Source of the DNA: Sphagnum compactum
Taxonomy: Eukaryota; Bryophyta; Sphagnopsida; Sphagnales
DNA length: 64,000 nt
Assembly (NCBI GenBank): GCA_965153455.1
Contig: OZ234503.1
Coordinates: 12,219,118 to 12,283,117 of the forward strand
Direction: 5' to 3'
Under the pieces are notes generated by a model. It had not been told where the DNA came from and did no database searches. It saw only the letters and a program-made list of their open reading frames with translations. Position 1 is the first letter of the stretch; each line of letters opens with the position of its first letter. Below are positions 22,362-34,481 of the stretch, one piece after another. The translations under genes were made by a program, and so were the position numbers.

Positions 22362-25197
22362 TCAAGCAGCTTGTTTTCGATTCAATATCCGGAAGAATGA
22401 CTGCAGGATCTTGAAGAACCAAATAGCATTCATGAAACCCAAGCCTCCAGGCGCCAGTATCAGAAATACATATGCCACATTATGCAGTTGTTTCATCTGG
22501 ACCACAAATCATGCACCATAAACACCACATTTGAACGGTTATTCTCGCAACAGAATTCTCCTGTTCTGGAGGTTCACCTCCAAACTCCAGTGGCACACAT
22601 TTTGCTGTGTGATCAAGAAGATTCAGGGAGGCTGAAAAAGGTTTAAGGTTTAGGGTTTAGGGCTTAGAGTTGGATGGGTCTGACTGTCTTATAGAAATTC
22701 GCATCTAGAAACATTCTACAGCTTTCCTGTTTTTGGCCAGTGGAGTAAATCCTCATTGAAATGTATCGTGCTGTTTTCTAACACATTTACAAAGATGCTG
22801 CTCATTGTGGACATGGGTAGTTTATACATTCATAGATGGAAGTTGTTAACATCTTTCACTGCACCAGATGTGAAGTGTGCCTACCTGCTCACGGTGAGCG
22901 TACATGTGAGTGAAACAATATAAGAACAGTAGTATGCGAGCTACCTGCAATACCCACTCTTCCTTCAGAAATCTGGAAAAACAATTACTGCATCTTCTTC
23001 TCCAGTTATCCCTTGCATGCCAAACTCTCTTGGGATAGATCACATGATTACACTATATAAACAGATTTCAATAAACCCAAAACCCTAAACCTAATAACAA
23101 CACTCAAGTGGGCAACATACTTGGATGGGTAACCAGGAAAAAGACTGACAGAGAATTACCAGCCATAGCAAGGTAAGAGAGAACCCATTGATGAAGTATA
23201 GTTTTGAGTCCTTCTGCCCCAATACAGACATATACCTGCATTGCCCCAGTTAAGCCTGTGTTAGACAGCTGAATTTTATTTTCTTCTGCAGTCATGTTGC
23301 TATTTTATTTTTTCTTTTGAGGTGTCTGGCTGATAATAATAAAATGGAGGTTATGGCAATGTGCAAAAGTAGGATTAAAGCAGGGGATCAGATGACAACC
23401 CACCACCGAAGATTGACAAGAGGTGTTGTGCATTCTGACAAGAGGACCATACAGATGTATACATGGCTATGCCCACTGTGCACTCCGAGCACCAGAGATA
23501 TGATCGACAATAAATGGTGTACAAACTTGCAGCCCCCAAAAAAACCCACAAACACATCCTCAAATTGTGTCAGATCTGCTGCTGAAATATTGACTAACTC
23601 ACTGCACATACCTTGCTCTACAAACCCTTTTGTCTAGCTCCTAGAGGAGGCTATTTCTAAGACTCACAGAGCAGAGGCACTACAGCATGAAATGTAACAA
23701 TGTGCTAGCAGCATGTCTGATGAGTGTAGCTGAAAAAAATAAATCTATGGACTCAATAACTATGAGGAGGACTACTACAATGATGCCAAAGTAGGAAAGT
23801 AGAAACTCACAAATTCAAGGCCTCCTAGATCTGGATAATGGCGGTACATCATTGCCATATCAGCAAGGAAATAGCCACATGAAAACTGTACATGAAAAAG
23901 AGAAACTGGTGTCAATCACTTTTGCAGTGAACTAAGAATAGCTGCTGCAACCCATGGAACTCTATATCAAACTGTGTACACCTGTAGTAAGGGATGGTCC
24001 TGTAATTGCAGCTTTTGCAGGTCATTCCAAAGTTCCATGAAGTCATTAGGATTTCCAACGAAGGTAGTAGAATCAAATCAGAGTGAGAAGAAACAGAAAG
24101 AGGAAAACGGAGAGAGACTAATGAATGGTAATGTGATGCTCACTCCAAGAGAAAATTGTGAAAGTAGGGTGCTGCGAAACATGACAGGTCCATATGGAGC
24201 ATCGTCATGAAAAATATCACTTATGTATAGCAAGTAGAATGCAACAATTGATGCCACAGTTGCATGGGCTGTGGAAACAGACCTGAAGATGAATCACATA
24301 TCCATAACACATTGTCAGACATAATTTTTCTGCTCTAACAAAATGCTTGCCCTCACCTCCTAAGCTCAACATGTCTTTGATCTACATTCATTGGACAACA
24401 GTCTCAACTCATGGCATTGAGAAATGGTGTGAATTCCATCACATTTTGGTTGAATTTGTACAACTTTGTTTCAACCACCTGTGGTGTCAAGAATTTCATC
24501 AATTTTGGTGGTACCACCCATGATGTACTTCTTATTGAGCTGTGTGTGTCAGGTTACAGTTCAAACTGCATGACATGAGTCAAAAAACAAGCAGGAGAAA
24601 AATCATCAGGGAGGGCAAGAGAGTAACACTTCTCAACCTGCTATCCCATTCCACTTTCTCTTTCTTTGAAAGCTTCACGTGGCCTGGGAACACAACTGGA
24701 CTGAATGCTTTGGAGATGTCAGACACCTGCATCATCATCGTCATCATCATCACCTATATCACAATTTTTCCTCTTCTGTTACAATCCAACTTGTGAATAC
24801 ATTATGGGTTGCAGAAAAATGTGAAAGTAATGGAATACAATTCAACAAGACAAAAGGGTAGCCGAAAATCACAGAATGGAATGTTGTTCCACACATGGAA
24901 GACGCAAAAGAGGTTCTTCATCTCAAGTGCACAGACAGACAGACAGAAAAAAAGAAGGAAAGAAGGAAAAAAACGGATGTTGTACTTTGCCATGTGCAAA
25001 CCCATAGTAGGAGAGAGAGAGAGAGAGGAACGGACAAGCTCACAGAAAATGATACCAAACGAAACCGAAGCAAGCCAGAGAAAAGCTTCCCCAGGTGAAC
25101 TCCATTCTCCAAGAAGACTATCCAGGTCATTGTGGAAAGGAACCGACTTTGTCAAGTTCATTGCTCGCGGTAGCACAGCACCCAAAGATTTCATCAT
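22362..25197 (-). CDS. TLC-domain membrane protein (TMEM56/TLCD4-like)
   Basis: Polytopic membrane protein of the TRAM-LAG1-CLN8 family. Its closest known plant relatives are the short TMEM56-like proteins, whose exact role is unsettled; related TLC proteins act in lipid metabolism or sensing in the ER. Minus-strand exons are 25197-25036, 24726-24638, 24282-24144, 23885-23811, 23525-23404, 23235-23160, 22944-22885 and 22496-22362, totalling 858 nt, or 285 residues plus stop. Family landmarks in order: KKEKVEWDSRSVSTAHA, then SDIFHDDAPYGPVMFRST, GYFLADMAMMYRHYPDLGGLEF, FVHHLLS, SECTTPLVNLRWYMS, VARILLFLYCFTHMYAHREQ and GFMNAIWFFKIL. The conserved His (HH) and the TTPLVNLRW segment are intact. 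The least certain junction is the first donor (GTCCGT). The start is the first of two tandem Met codons. Two introns carry TTTAGGG-like repeats. Confidence 0.9.
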
Positions 25198-25339
25198 CTT
25201 TACAAGATGTTTCTCAGCTCCAGCTCCTCCTCCTCCTCCTCCTCAAAGCACACAACTTTCTGTTTCTCTCCAAAGTCCTCCTCAGTCCCTCCATCTCTCC
25301 CTCCCCAACAACAACAATAGAGTCCCCAAGCCCGATACA

Positions 25340-25515
25340 CACTCATCCATCCACCTACCCACCATCCAGTCATCATCCATCCACCTACCCACCAGTCATC
25401 CATCCACATATCTACCCACCATCCATCATCCATTCAATTACCCTCCATCCATCCAGCTTCTCAGCATCCATCCACCCATACATCCACTTACCCACCAACC
25501 CACCATCCATCCACC
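25340..25515. repeat. (CATCCACCTACC)-type simple repeat
   Basis: Imperfect runs of CCATCCACCTACCCACC and CATCCATCCA, just upstream of the TLC gene start. Confidence 0.85.
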
Positions 25516-25815
25516 AACTAGGGCTTTTTCCGCACAGGCTATGGAATGTGATGGAGATTCTTTCCATCATCATCACTACATGTGGACAATAATAAAATGC
25601 ATCTCATCAGTCTGCAGAATATTTCACAATACTCAACAAGATTTTTCACTTTGCTTCACAAAAAAATTCTATTCAAGAAGAGTATTTTTTGGAAATTTAT
25701 TGGCATTTCTACAAATAATACAATTTTTGCTGATGCCCACGACCGCATTGCTACAGCGTTAATGATATGACAAGATTTCTTTTCTTAACCTCCATCATAT
25801 ATTCGGAATGTTTGA

Positions 25816-25914
25816 GTACCCAATTCGAATAGAATGTTGATCTTGTCAGTACCCAATTCAAATAGAATGTTGATCTTGTTAGTACCCAATTCACATAGAA
25901 TGTTGATCTTGTTG
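25816..25914. repeat. 33-bp minisatellite, three units
   Basis: Units at 25816-25848, 25849-25881 and 25882-25914 each begin GTACCCAATTC and end GTTGATCTTGT plus two variable bases, with a few substitutions. The period is a multiple of three, so the minus strand stays open through all units. Confidence 0.92.
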
Positions 25915-26466
25915 CTCCGCATGTCTCTGAAAGAAATCAATACAATGAATGCATGCACTTGCTTGTGACAAGTTCTCTGCATGCCAACACTCAATAGCCT
26001 TCAGAAGACCATTGACTGTCGGTTTTGGATTGGAACTGGTCTTTATCGTATGTAATAAGAATGTGCACAATGCAAACCACAGATGAGTCATAACAAGCAA
26101 CTTGTGCAATTCGTTGCTGCAATGAAGCAAAGGGTGCAGTGAAAGTTGGAATATTGAACCAGATAGCGTTGTTCCTCACCCCATTTCTTGCTGCAGTTCT
26201 TGGTGTCTGATCTACCAACCATTGGGACATTGTAAATGTAGAGAAAGTGGAGAGAAAGAAGCAGGGCAAAAGATGGGACATATTAGCATGCCACTTCTTA
26301 CTCCTACATGATTGGTTGAATGCTTTTATAACTTATGATATGACATTTAACACTTTGTGAGAAGATGGCCAATGTTTTTTTTTTGTTTGGGGGAGGGTTG
26401 GGGGGAAGAGGTCTCTTTTTGGTACATGTAGGATGTCTAATTGGGAGCATCTCCAACCACAGAAAA

Positions 26467-28744
26467 TCAGGTGATTGGTCTGGTCACAATAGTCGAGTGT
26501 GTTGCAATCTGAAGACTAAATTGTCCACCCTTCTCTGTGACATCGACCTTCTTCACACCCGGAGGAGGAAGAAGTTCAAATGACTGCACCAAGCGTCCAA
26601 GCACAATTGAAAGTAATGGAATGGCTATGATGATTCCTGGACAGGCCCGTCGTCCAGCTCCAAATGGAAGAAACCGGAAATCATTCCCACTTGCATCTAT
26701 GGTCGAGTTCAAGAACCGCTCTGGCATGAACTTCTCAGGTTGGTCCCAGTATTTGGGGTTGTTTGCAATCCACCAAGCATTTACCAGGATTTTGCTCTCA
26801 GCTGGAATATCATATCCAACAAGCTTGGCATCATGGAGATTCATGTGTGGCACAAGGAGAGGGATTGCCATGTGAAGCCTCATAACCTCCTTTACAAACG
26901 CAGTGAGATATGGCAACTTGTTATTGCAAGTGTCTGGCTCTGTAATCAAGTTCCCCTTGCCGAGAGTGTCATCCAATTCAGCACGGACCCTCTTTTGCAT
27001 TTCAGGATTGTTCACCAGCTCCGCCACACCCCACTCAATTGACCACAGGGTTGTCTCAATAGCTGCAGTACAGAACACAATGTGTTCAACCATGGCTGAA
27101 ATGAAAGAGGAGTAGAGACCAACATGCATGTACTATGGAAGAAATATTGTGACACAGTAAACATTCGAAGACGAACTTTTCACTACTCCTGCCCATAAGT
27201 TGGCAGACATACCAGCGACGTTGATATTCTCAACAATGTAGAGGACATTGTCCTCATTGATCTCTCCTTTACTTTGTGCATCCAGAATATGGTCCATTCC
27301 ACACTTCTCAAATTGTTCTGTTGGACTCACAACACTCAACATCTTCCTGCATGTAGGGTAGGCATCGAACAACAGTAAAGGATTGATTGATGTATGTGAA
27401 CAATGGTTTCATTCCTGAAGAAGAACAGAAAATTCCAGCAGTAATGTATTGCAATGCATTTTTAACTGTTGAAACCAAAAGAGTGTAAAACAATGAAGAA
27501 ACTTCTTCAACTTCCTCAATTTAAGTTTTGTCAGAGAAGACATACATTGAGCAAGAAACCCTAGTCATCACAGGGCAGGCAGGCTTACTTACTTGCGCTC
27601 CTCAATGAAGTAATCTTTGAACAGAGCAAGTCGCCGATCTTTGACCTCCTGGCAGACCTTAAGATAACCTTTCAAGAACGGGCGAAGGACGGGAATGAAA
27701 TCACCAAAGTTGTAGTCAAAGCTCTGAGCCAATCGGCTTCGTTCGCCATTGAGAGCCTTGAGCTTCACATACAAAGGATCATCTTCACTTTCAAATCGGG
27801 AATCAAACATGAGGCGGTACATGATGTTATACATCATGAGCTGCAACCGCCTGCGAATCACCACTCCTGAAGTTGATGCTTCAGGGTTTGCCTTCAGATC
27901 TTTGATGACATGGTCCGCCTCATTCTCCCAAGCAAACCGTGCCGTTTGCACCACCTTGTTGGTGAAGAAGGGAACTGTCATGATTCTTCTCATCCTTCGC
28001 CAATGTTCACCATAGACTGTGAAAACCATGTCTTGACCCTTGCCTGTAAAGATGTCGAATACAACATTCCGGGTGCGAGACCCGAACTCAACTCCTTGTG
28101 TGTGCAGCACATCCTTTGCCACTTCTGGAGACGAAACCACCACCAAGTTCCTCTGTCCCATCCTGAGCATGAACACATCCCCATACTTCTCAGCCATCTG
28201 TGACAAGTTCCTGTGATTTAGGTCATTCCCCACCTGCACCCACCACAGACAGATACCCTTATATTCTGTAAGCACCCAGCCATCCACTGCCACAATCCCT
28301 TGTAAAAAAGAAACCAAGCAAAACAGGACTTGCTTTCTGGAAAGCAAGAAGGCAAAAGAACCGGTCTTGAAAATCCAGCAGCACAAGGGAAGGGAGGAGA
28401 GGAACCCAACTACTGAAATGTCAGAGACTACTCTAGTACCGTACCTGCAGCCAGTTACCAACAATGGGCAATGCAATGGGTCCAGGAGGCAGCTTCAACT
28501 TGCGTGCTCTAAGGAGCTTCACCACAAGAATCCCACCCAACACCAAAACAAACAACCCTTGCAACAAAGAGGATAAACTGAGCATGGAGCTGGCCGGTTG
28601 CTGCAAGCTCACAGTAACACGATGATCGACAACCGAAGAAGATGCGTGAACTACTACTACTACTACTGCTGCAACAGTACTGGCAGAAAGCTGCAACAGA
28701 AGAAGAAGACCCAACAACCCAAAATGGAAGAGGATCACCGCCAT
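26467..28744 (-). CDS. C4H: trans-cinnamate 4-hydroxylase (CYP73A)
   Basis: ER-anchored P450 that para-hydroxylates trans-cinnamate, the second step of the phenylpropanoid pathway. Minus-strand exons are 28744-28445, 28233-27593, 27346-27213 and 27062-26467, totalling 1671 nt, or 556 residues plus stop. Visible motifs: proline hinge [36 protein letters not shown], the VAAIETT I-helix oxygen-binding segment, KEVMR (ExxR), the PERF block, heme loop [11 protein letters not shown] with its Cys ligand, and the family tail GGQFSLQI. The last two introns fall at the sites usual for CYP73A (after EERK and inside VAA-IETT); the first, after GNWLQ, is additional. The N-terminus has two hydrophobic stretches separated by a polar loop. 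Starting at Met54 would give 503 residues, the usual length. Confidence 0.95.
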
Positions 28745-29089
28745 GGACAATCGATTTAACAACCCAACACACAAACCAAATTTTTTTTTGTGTAATGTTC
28801 TAGCTTCTTCGCTCAATCAAAATTCCTTCCTGAAGGATTGCTTGATCACATACACATTGCTAGATCTTTGACAGACATTATTAAGAGTTGAAATGCCTGC
28901 TTGCAAAGAGATGATGGATCTGAAAACTCTAGGGGAGGATCTAGTAGACGCGTCTCCAGATCTGGCTGCTGCTGCTCCTCCACCTCTTGTGGTTTTCTGA
29001 CTCCAGCAATAAATGTTCACGCTGCATGCACAAAGGGAACTAGTGGGTGGTGGACTTTACGAGTGAATTGCCGGACTTGCAAAATTCCA
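28745..29089. other. C4H promoter / 5' UTR region
   Basis: Upstream of the minus-strand C4H start. No AC-rich phenylpropanoid box or clear TATA element was recognised. Confidence 0.45.
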
Positions 29090-30280
29090 TCAAGTTGGTA
29101 AAATGGGATTTACAATGAAACCACATGGATTGACCTTCATGTTTGCTACTTCAAGAGGGTGGGGGGGTTGAAAATCTCCTTGTAAAGATGTTTCTAAGAT
29201 AGGATAGCATTGGGGAGCATTCCATTTGAGCCAAATCACTTGGAAGGCAACTTGCACATATATAATAGAGTGATCATCTAATAGGTAATGTTTGGAAGTC
29301 AATGCGCCTTTTGCAAAATTCACAAACATAATCTTTTCCCATGTGAGTAAATTAGGATCCTATAAGTGGACCCTTGTTGAGTATAAACCATATAAAGGCT
29401 TATTATTCCACAAGTTTGAAGTTGTGCTATAGTTTAAGTATTATGGTAAATCTACCTTGAACCTTATCCACCTTTTGTTGTAAGAAGCGTTTTATAAGGT
29501 TAGATATGGGGTTTTCTTTTTCATGCATAGTTAATAACTTCTTCATATCATGTAATCTTACAAATCCTTCCACAAATAACAAGAGGAGGTTGTTTAAGAG
29601 GAGGGGGAGGTTTTGAGAGCCTAGTTACTTGAAGAGTGTTGGATGGTTGTGTCTCGATGAGCATTTTGACTTGCTCCAACCTTGAGGAAAGGATTTGGAT
29701 ATTGCTTAAACTTGAAGTAAGTGAGTGTTGTTGCATGATTCAAGATCATGAATTCTTGAGCCATGAATCAAGATCAAGTTCCAATGGGTGTGTAGTTTGA
29801 TAAATTCTTTGTGGTGGGGATATTTGTTGAGGAGATTTGTGGTGACCCATTTGCCTACCTCTAATGGATGAGGGGGGTTTGCTTAAGTTTCATCAAATGG
29901 AATTAATGGTGTGCTTTTAACCTACCGCGATCCTACAAGAACATATTCAAACTCCAAGATCTTCTAAAAAGTGTCATGAGCACTTTGTTGAATTTCATAG
30001 GTGCCAAACTCTAGTGCACCTTGCCATGGTCATAAAAACATGAATGTTTTACATAAGAGATTCGACTAATGGAGGTGTTTTCTTTGATAAAAATCAAGGG
30101 GTTCCCAAAGTGGGGTTGTTTTAGGAACTTCCAATTACTTGGTTCCAACTTTCTGAGCATGGGTCTTATGTGAAAGCAAGTGTTTAGGATGGAATAAAGG
30201 AGATTTTTTGAATTTGCTTGCATGCATTTGCCAACTTCCATTGGTTGGGGATTTTTTTTAATTCCTAATTGCATCAATTT
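29090..30280 (-). pseudogene. Possible decayed LINE (non-LTR retrotransposon) 3' part
   Basis: Minus-strand fragments at 30277-30011 (FLKQPHFGNPLI) and 29329-29090 (VQVAFQVIWLKWNA) loosely resemble, in the right order, the post-RT region and the zf-RVT end of plant LINEs. Frames are broken by many stops and no catalytic motif is visible. This is a weak, pattern-based call. Confidence 0.2.
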
Positions 30281-31238
30281 TTACATTTGATAACACCCTC
30301 GGAATGGGGGAGTTTTGAAAATGAGCACCCCTTACCTCCGGCAAACCCTTACTTCCAAAGCTCCCCGCTCCTCAACCACTACCCTACACAAAATTTTGAG
30401 AATGCCCCATTTCAATGAACTTGCCTAACATCAAAATGGAGACCGACATTTTTTCATGACCGTTCACATTGAAAGCTGTAGACTCAAAATTCATGCCATC
30501 ACTTCCAACTTACACCAAAACATTGTAAGGTTTGTAAATCTTACAACAAAAACATAATAAAATAATAGAATTTAAAGAATATCATATGAAGCATTCTATT
30601 TTGTAAGATGCCCTATACCTACACTAAGAAATAATGATCAAACTTTCCTCATGTAGATACATAGCTTTTTTCTTTTCTTTTTTTCTGTGTTCATTTGTCA
30701 TTTGAGAAACCTTATAAGGCAAAATAGGCCTCCGAGATTGGAATGTCAAGCAATAGATACATCACTTTTGTCTCCAAAAGCCTTGACCCTTTCTTATTTA
30801 GTGTGGACCCTCATTTCCAAAATGGCCCCATTCTCGGTACCCAACACATTCATTCTCACATTGTGGTTTGTGGTTCAACCATGGGTGTTAACTATGGGTG
30901 GGTTAACTATGGGTGTTAACTTGATAGGTATGTTAACTATTTTTTTACTTAGGGAATTGTCCTCAAAATGTGACCACCTAAATGAAGAGTGCCCTCACAC
31001 TAAAACCTTACCTTATATAGAAGGTTCATCTATATAAGTGGATCACAAGGTTCTCATGGAGCCCCCCAATTCAGGGCACTTTTGGTGTCAACCCATATGA
31101 TTGTGAGGGGCTTGGGAAGAAGAGGCTTTTTCCCTTAACACATGACCTTGAAAAGGTCTATTAATTAAATATTGATTGGCCCACCATCAATATTTTTGGA
31201 ACATGGGGCACTCCCCAACATAGAAGCCTGAATATGCT
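30281..31238. other. Intergenic, no gene recognised
   Basis: Contains short local repeats such as ACTATGGGTG at 30890-30920. A 116-codon frame at 30687 has no recognisable similarity. Confidence 0.45.
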
Positions 31239-31240
31239 TT

Positions 31241-31263
31241 CCCCCCCCCCCCCCCCCCCCCCC
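31241..31263. repeat. Poly-C run (23 C)
   Basis: An uninterrupted run of 23 C, closely followed by a 13-A run. Confidence 0.95.
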
Positions 31264-31374
31264 AAATGCACAAGAAAAAAAAAAAAAGGCCATACAAAAG
31301 TACTGCTACATTTTTATTTTTCATAGTCTGCCCTTAGCCCAATTCATATTTTTCATTTAAAAAAATTAGTGATG

Positions 31375-31505
31375 CCCGCCCATATACATTTATTTGGGTC
31401 CATGATTATGCACATTTTGGGTGTGTAATGGACACTAATGCTTCTTAGTGCCCATTACACACCCAAAATGTGCATAATTCATAGATCCAAATGTGTCCGG
31501 GCGAT
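31375..31505. repeat. Foldback (MITE-like) element
   Basis: The arms 31391-31439 and 31445-31492 are near-perfect inverted copies (TGCACATTTTGGGTGTGTAA / TTACACACCCAAAATGTGCA at the core) around a loop of about 6 bases. Weaker complementarity extends outward through GCCCGCCC on the left and GGGCGATAAC on the right. There is no coding capacity. Superfamily and target duplication are unclear. Confidence 0.7.
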
Positions 31506-33221
31506 AACAATATGTATTTGAGCTTCACCAAACACGTTTTAATCAGGCATTTGGGCATTATTATTCTCTCTCCTCAAGTTTTCGACTTTCTCGTGTGCAC
31601 AAACAAGAGAATGGCTTGGTTCCTTTGTGAAAGGAATGAACAATATCCATTGAACGAAGAAAAAATAACTCATGGAAAAAATATATATGTATAATTATGT
31701 TTTTAAAAAAATTTGGACACAATTACTAATTTTTTATCAGAAAATTTGAAAAAAATCACAAATAATTTAATTAGTCTCAAATTGGCCTAGGTACTCCAAT
31801 ATGTACCATGTGGGTGTATTCCCATAATGTACCATGGAAGGAGTGGTTTTCAAAACATGGTGTTGGGGTTTCAAACTAGATAATTGTGAGCTTTCGATAA
31901 ATAAAAGATAATTTCCTTGGCCTCTTTGACATATGTATTGGAGTATTGGAATCTTTGACATTATTTTGAGGATTTAATTTGAACTCATCCATATGTTAAG
32001 TGATTACATTCAACATTGCATAACCCAATTTTGTTGGCTTAGGTAAACCCTAGATTTGGATGGGAATCAATTGGCTTGACTTCATATGTGTGTCAAACAC
32101 ACTAAATTATATTGATATGTTGCATCATTATCTAATGATCTAGTTTTTCCATTCGTAGATATTGTTGATGAATAATCAATATTTGAAGAAAGGAAGAACT
32201 AATCATCCATTTATTTTTTAAATATTTAAGAGGATTGTGAAAGGACACAATGAACATTCCTTCATTAGGAATGAGGACTTGTCTAATGAATGTTGTAATG
32301 TGATAAACTCAAAAGTGTTCAAGACTCAATTGTTTAAGGAGAAGTAGGTGGACTTGGTGAATAATCTTCATAATGTGAAACTTTTAATTTGTTGGAATGA
32401 GTTGGTTTTTAAGTATATCCATGTGAAGACCAAATTTTAGAGATGTGTGTGGATATGGAGCACTCACTTGCAATCATTGAACTTTAATTTCCAACAAATT
32501 TGTCATCTCTTTACCAAAAAATTGGGAAATACTTGTTTTTCTAGTTTAAAATTGACTAATTTTGCTAATGTTTTGGAAAAAAATTGCCAAAATTTGATGT
32601 CGAGAAACACAAATTTCTTTCATGGATTTTAAAAATAAAATTGCATATGAATGAGAGCGGGTTGAAGTCTCTCTCCTCTCATCACCATTCTCATTGCCTT
32701 GGCCTCTCACTTTTGACCCGTATTCCTTGTTTTGTTTGCAATGCCAAAATTAAGATCACAAATACGACAATTTAAACCAATAAATGACAAACTTAAAAAA
32801 ATAATTATAACAACAAGCCCTTAAGTGTTGTATTGAGTGGTGAGAGAATATGTAAGCACAAATAATTTTGCATAAGTGATCAATATTGTGGATTAAAGTG
32901 TGTGTGGTGCACCAATGAATCCATCTAGTATATAATACCTACAACAACTGATATTGAACATTTCTTTGTGGAATATTTATTTATTTATTTGTTTATTCCA
33001 AAAGAAAGAAGTTTCATAGTTTCAGATTTAATTTTTCAAATTTTCAATAGTTGAGGAATAGGGTTTTGGGTTACTTAGTACCATAATCCCTCCTTCAATG
33101 CTCATACAACACCACCCAAATAGTAGTAGGTGATGATGATGCTATTATTGGGGAGAGAGTCTTAAATAAAACTTCAGTACATTTTCAACAACAAGCATCA
33201 CAAGGCTGTCATAGATGTGCC

Positions 33222-33223
<2 letters not shown>
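31506..33223. other. AT-rich gene desert
   Basis: No coding or structural signal recognised apart from homopolymer runs. Confidence 0.45.

Positions 33224-33259
<36 letters not shown>
33224..33259. repeat. (GA)n microsatellite
   Basis: About 18 uninterrupted AG units. Confidence 0.95.
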
Positions 33260-33262
<3 letters not shown>

Positions 33263-34356
33263 ACATGCTAAAATGGTGTGTTATTACTCATCACCCAAAA
33301 GAAGATTTACAGATGGGTGTCTCCAACTCCTCTTCTAAAATTGAAATGGTGTGGCAATGGAGCTAGCCTTTACTGGACAATTATTATTGTCAAGCTTTTT
33401 TGTCATTCAACTTCAACTTAACTTAGTAATGAAATAAAGCAATGGTGCAGCAACAATACAGCCTGCAACTTCCAGAGCTTTGGACCTCATTGGTCTCGGT
33501 GGCAAGTTTTCCTTCAGCTTATCTGAGATTACAAGTCCCTAATAATAATATTGCTAGAGTCCAAATGCCACAAGTATCATGGTTTTGGCTGGTCTGCTTT
33601 TTGCATCCTCCTCCCTTTGTGTCAAGAAGAACATCTATCTATGAAGGAAGGTAGTTTGTTTTGTCTTGTTTTGTAGTTATGAGATCCATCGAACCAGGAT
33701 GCTTCAGATCGTGTTCTTGGTGTCTTTGGAAAGCTCTTGACGAGGAGAGGTGCATGGGCTTGGTTCCATGATATTTGGACTTACGGTGCAAAAGTTCTTG
33801 AATATTGAATGATTTCTTCATTGAAAATTAAACTAAGTTGTAGCTGAAATTTTTTGTGTTGTTGGAAAGATCTTGATGAGCAGAATTTAATGGAATTTAT
33901 TTGGTAAGATTTGGATTCAAAATGTGGGAGAAATTTATCTTCAAGTGATTTTTGCTGCTGAAAATTCAAATAAATTCCCAAAAAACCAAGTTTTGGAAGG
34001 AAAAATCAGTTGAGGACACAGTAACACTTGGGCCAAGGCCACATTAGTATGGGATGAAAAGTATGCTATGATTGGAAACCTATTGGGAACTCGGGGAGCA
34101 AATTGGGAACCTAATAAATAACCATTAGGCACTTGGTGGGAATATGAAGGAACCATACGGAATACGTTTGGGAACATGGAAATCCAAAAAAATTATATTC
34201 TTAATTTTTTTTTATGATGAAGGTTGAGGAACGGGTGTTAGACTATGTAGTGGCTTTTGCCAATCTCAACATCTCAAGCACAAATAAATCCTGAGCCAAA
34301 GTCATTTTACCGAGAATATCGAGCAACTTTTTGCCCGAACTTCATAAAAAAATATA

Positions 34357-34468
34357 ATGTGCAATGGTTGTGGAGATGGTCTAATAAGGTTGATCCTTGA
34401 CACTACAATAACATGATGTGCAATGTGTTGTGGAGCTGGTCTAATAAGGTTGATCCTTGACACTACAT
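34357..34468. repeat. 59-bp tandem duplication
   Basis: Two units start at 34357 and 34416 (ATGTGCAATG...GGTTGATCCTTGACACTAC), about 93% identical. Confidence 0.85.
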
Positions 34469-34481
34469 TAGTAAAACGGAC

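Larger units (their letters stand above)
25198..26466. other. Region between C4H 3' end and TLC 5' end
   Basis: This is C4H 3' flank and TLC promoter/5' UTR. It contains (CTC)n near 25224-25244, a CATCC-rich tract and a 33-bp minisatellite. A 96-codon minus-strand frame at 25991-26281 starts with a hydrophobic leader, but no similarity was recognised. Confidence 0.5.

Noticed and set aside
25340-25515. ACCTACC-like boxes that could be phenylpropanoid AC elements for the C4H gene
   Set aside because: They are part of a CATCC simple repeat, lie downstream of C4H (its promoter is beyond 28744) and sit upstream of the TLC gene instead.
24809-25762. 317-codon plus-strand open frame
   Set aside because: It runs antisense over TLC exon 1 and through CATCC repeats, giving low-complexity Pro/Ser/His-rich translation; it is a shadow of repeats and the real minus-strand gene.
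25991-26281. 96-codon frame with a hydrophobic leader
   Set aside because: No family resemblance, and it sits in the C4H-TLC spacer; not enough to call a secreted peptide.
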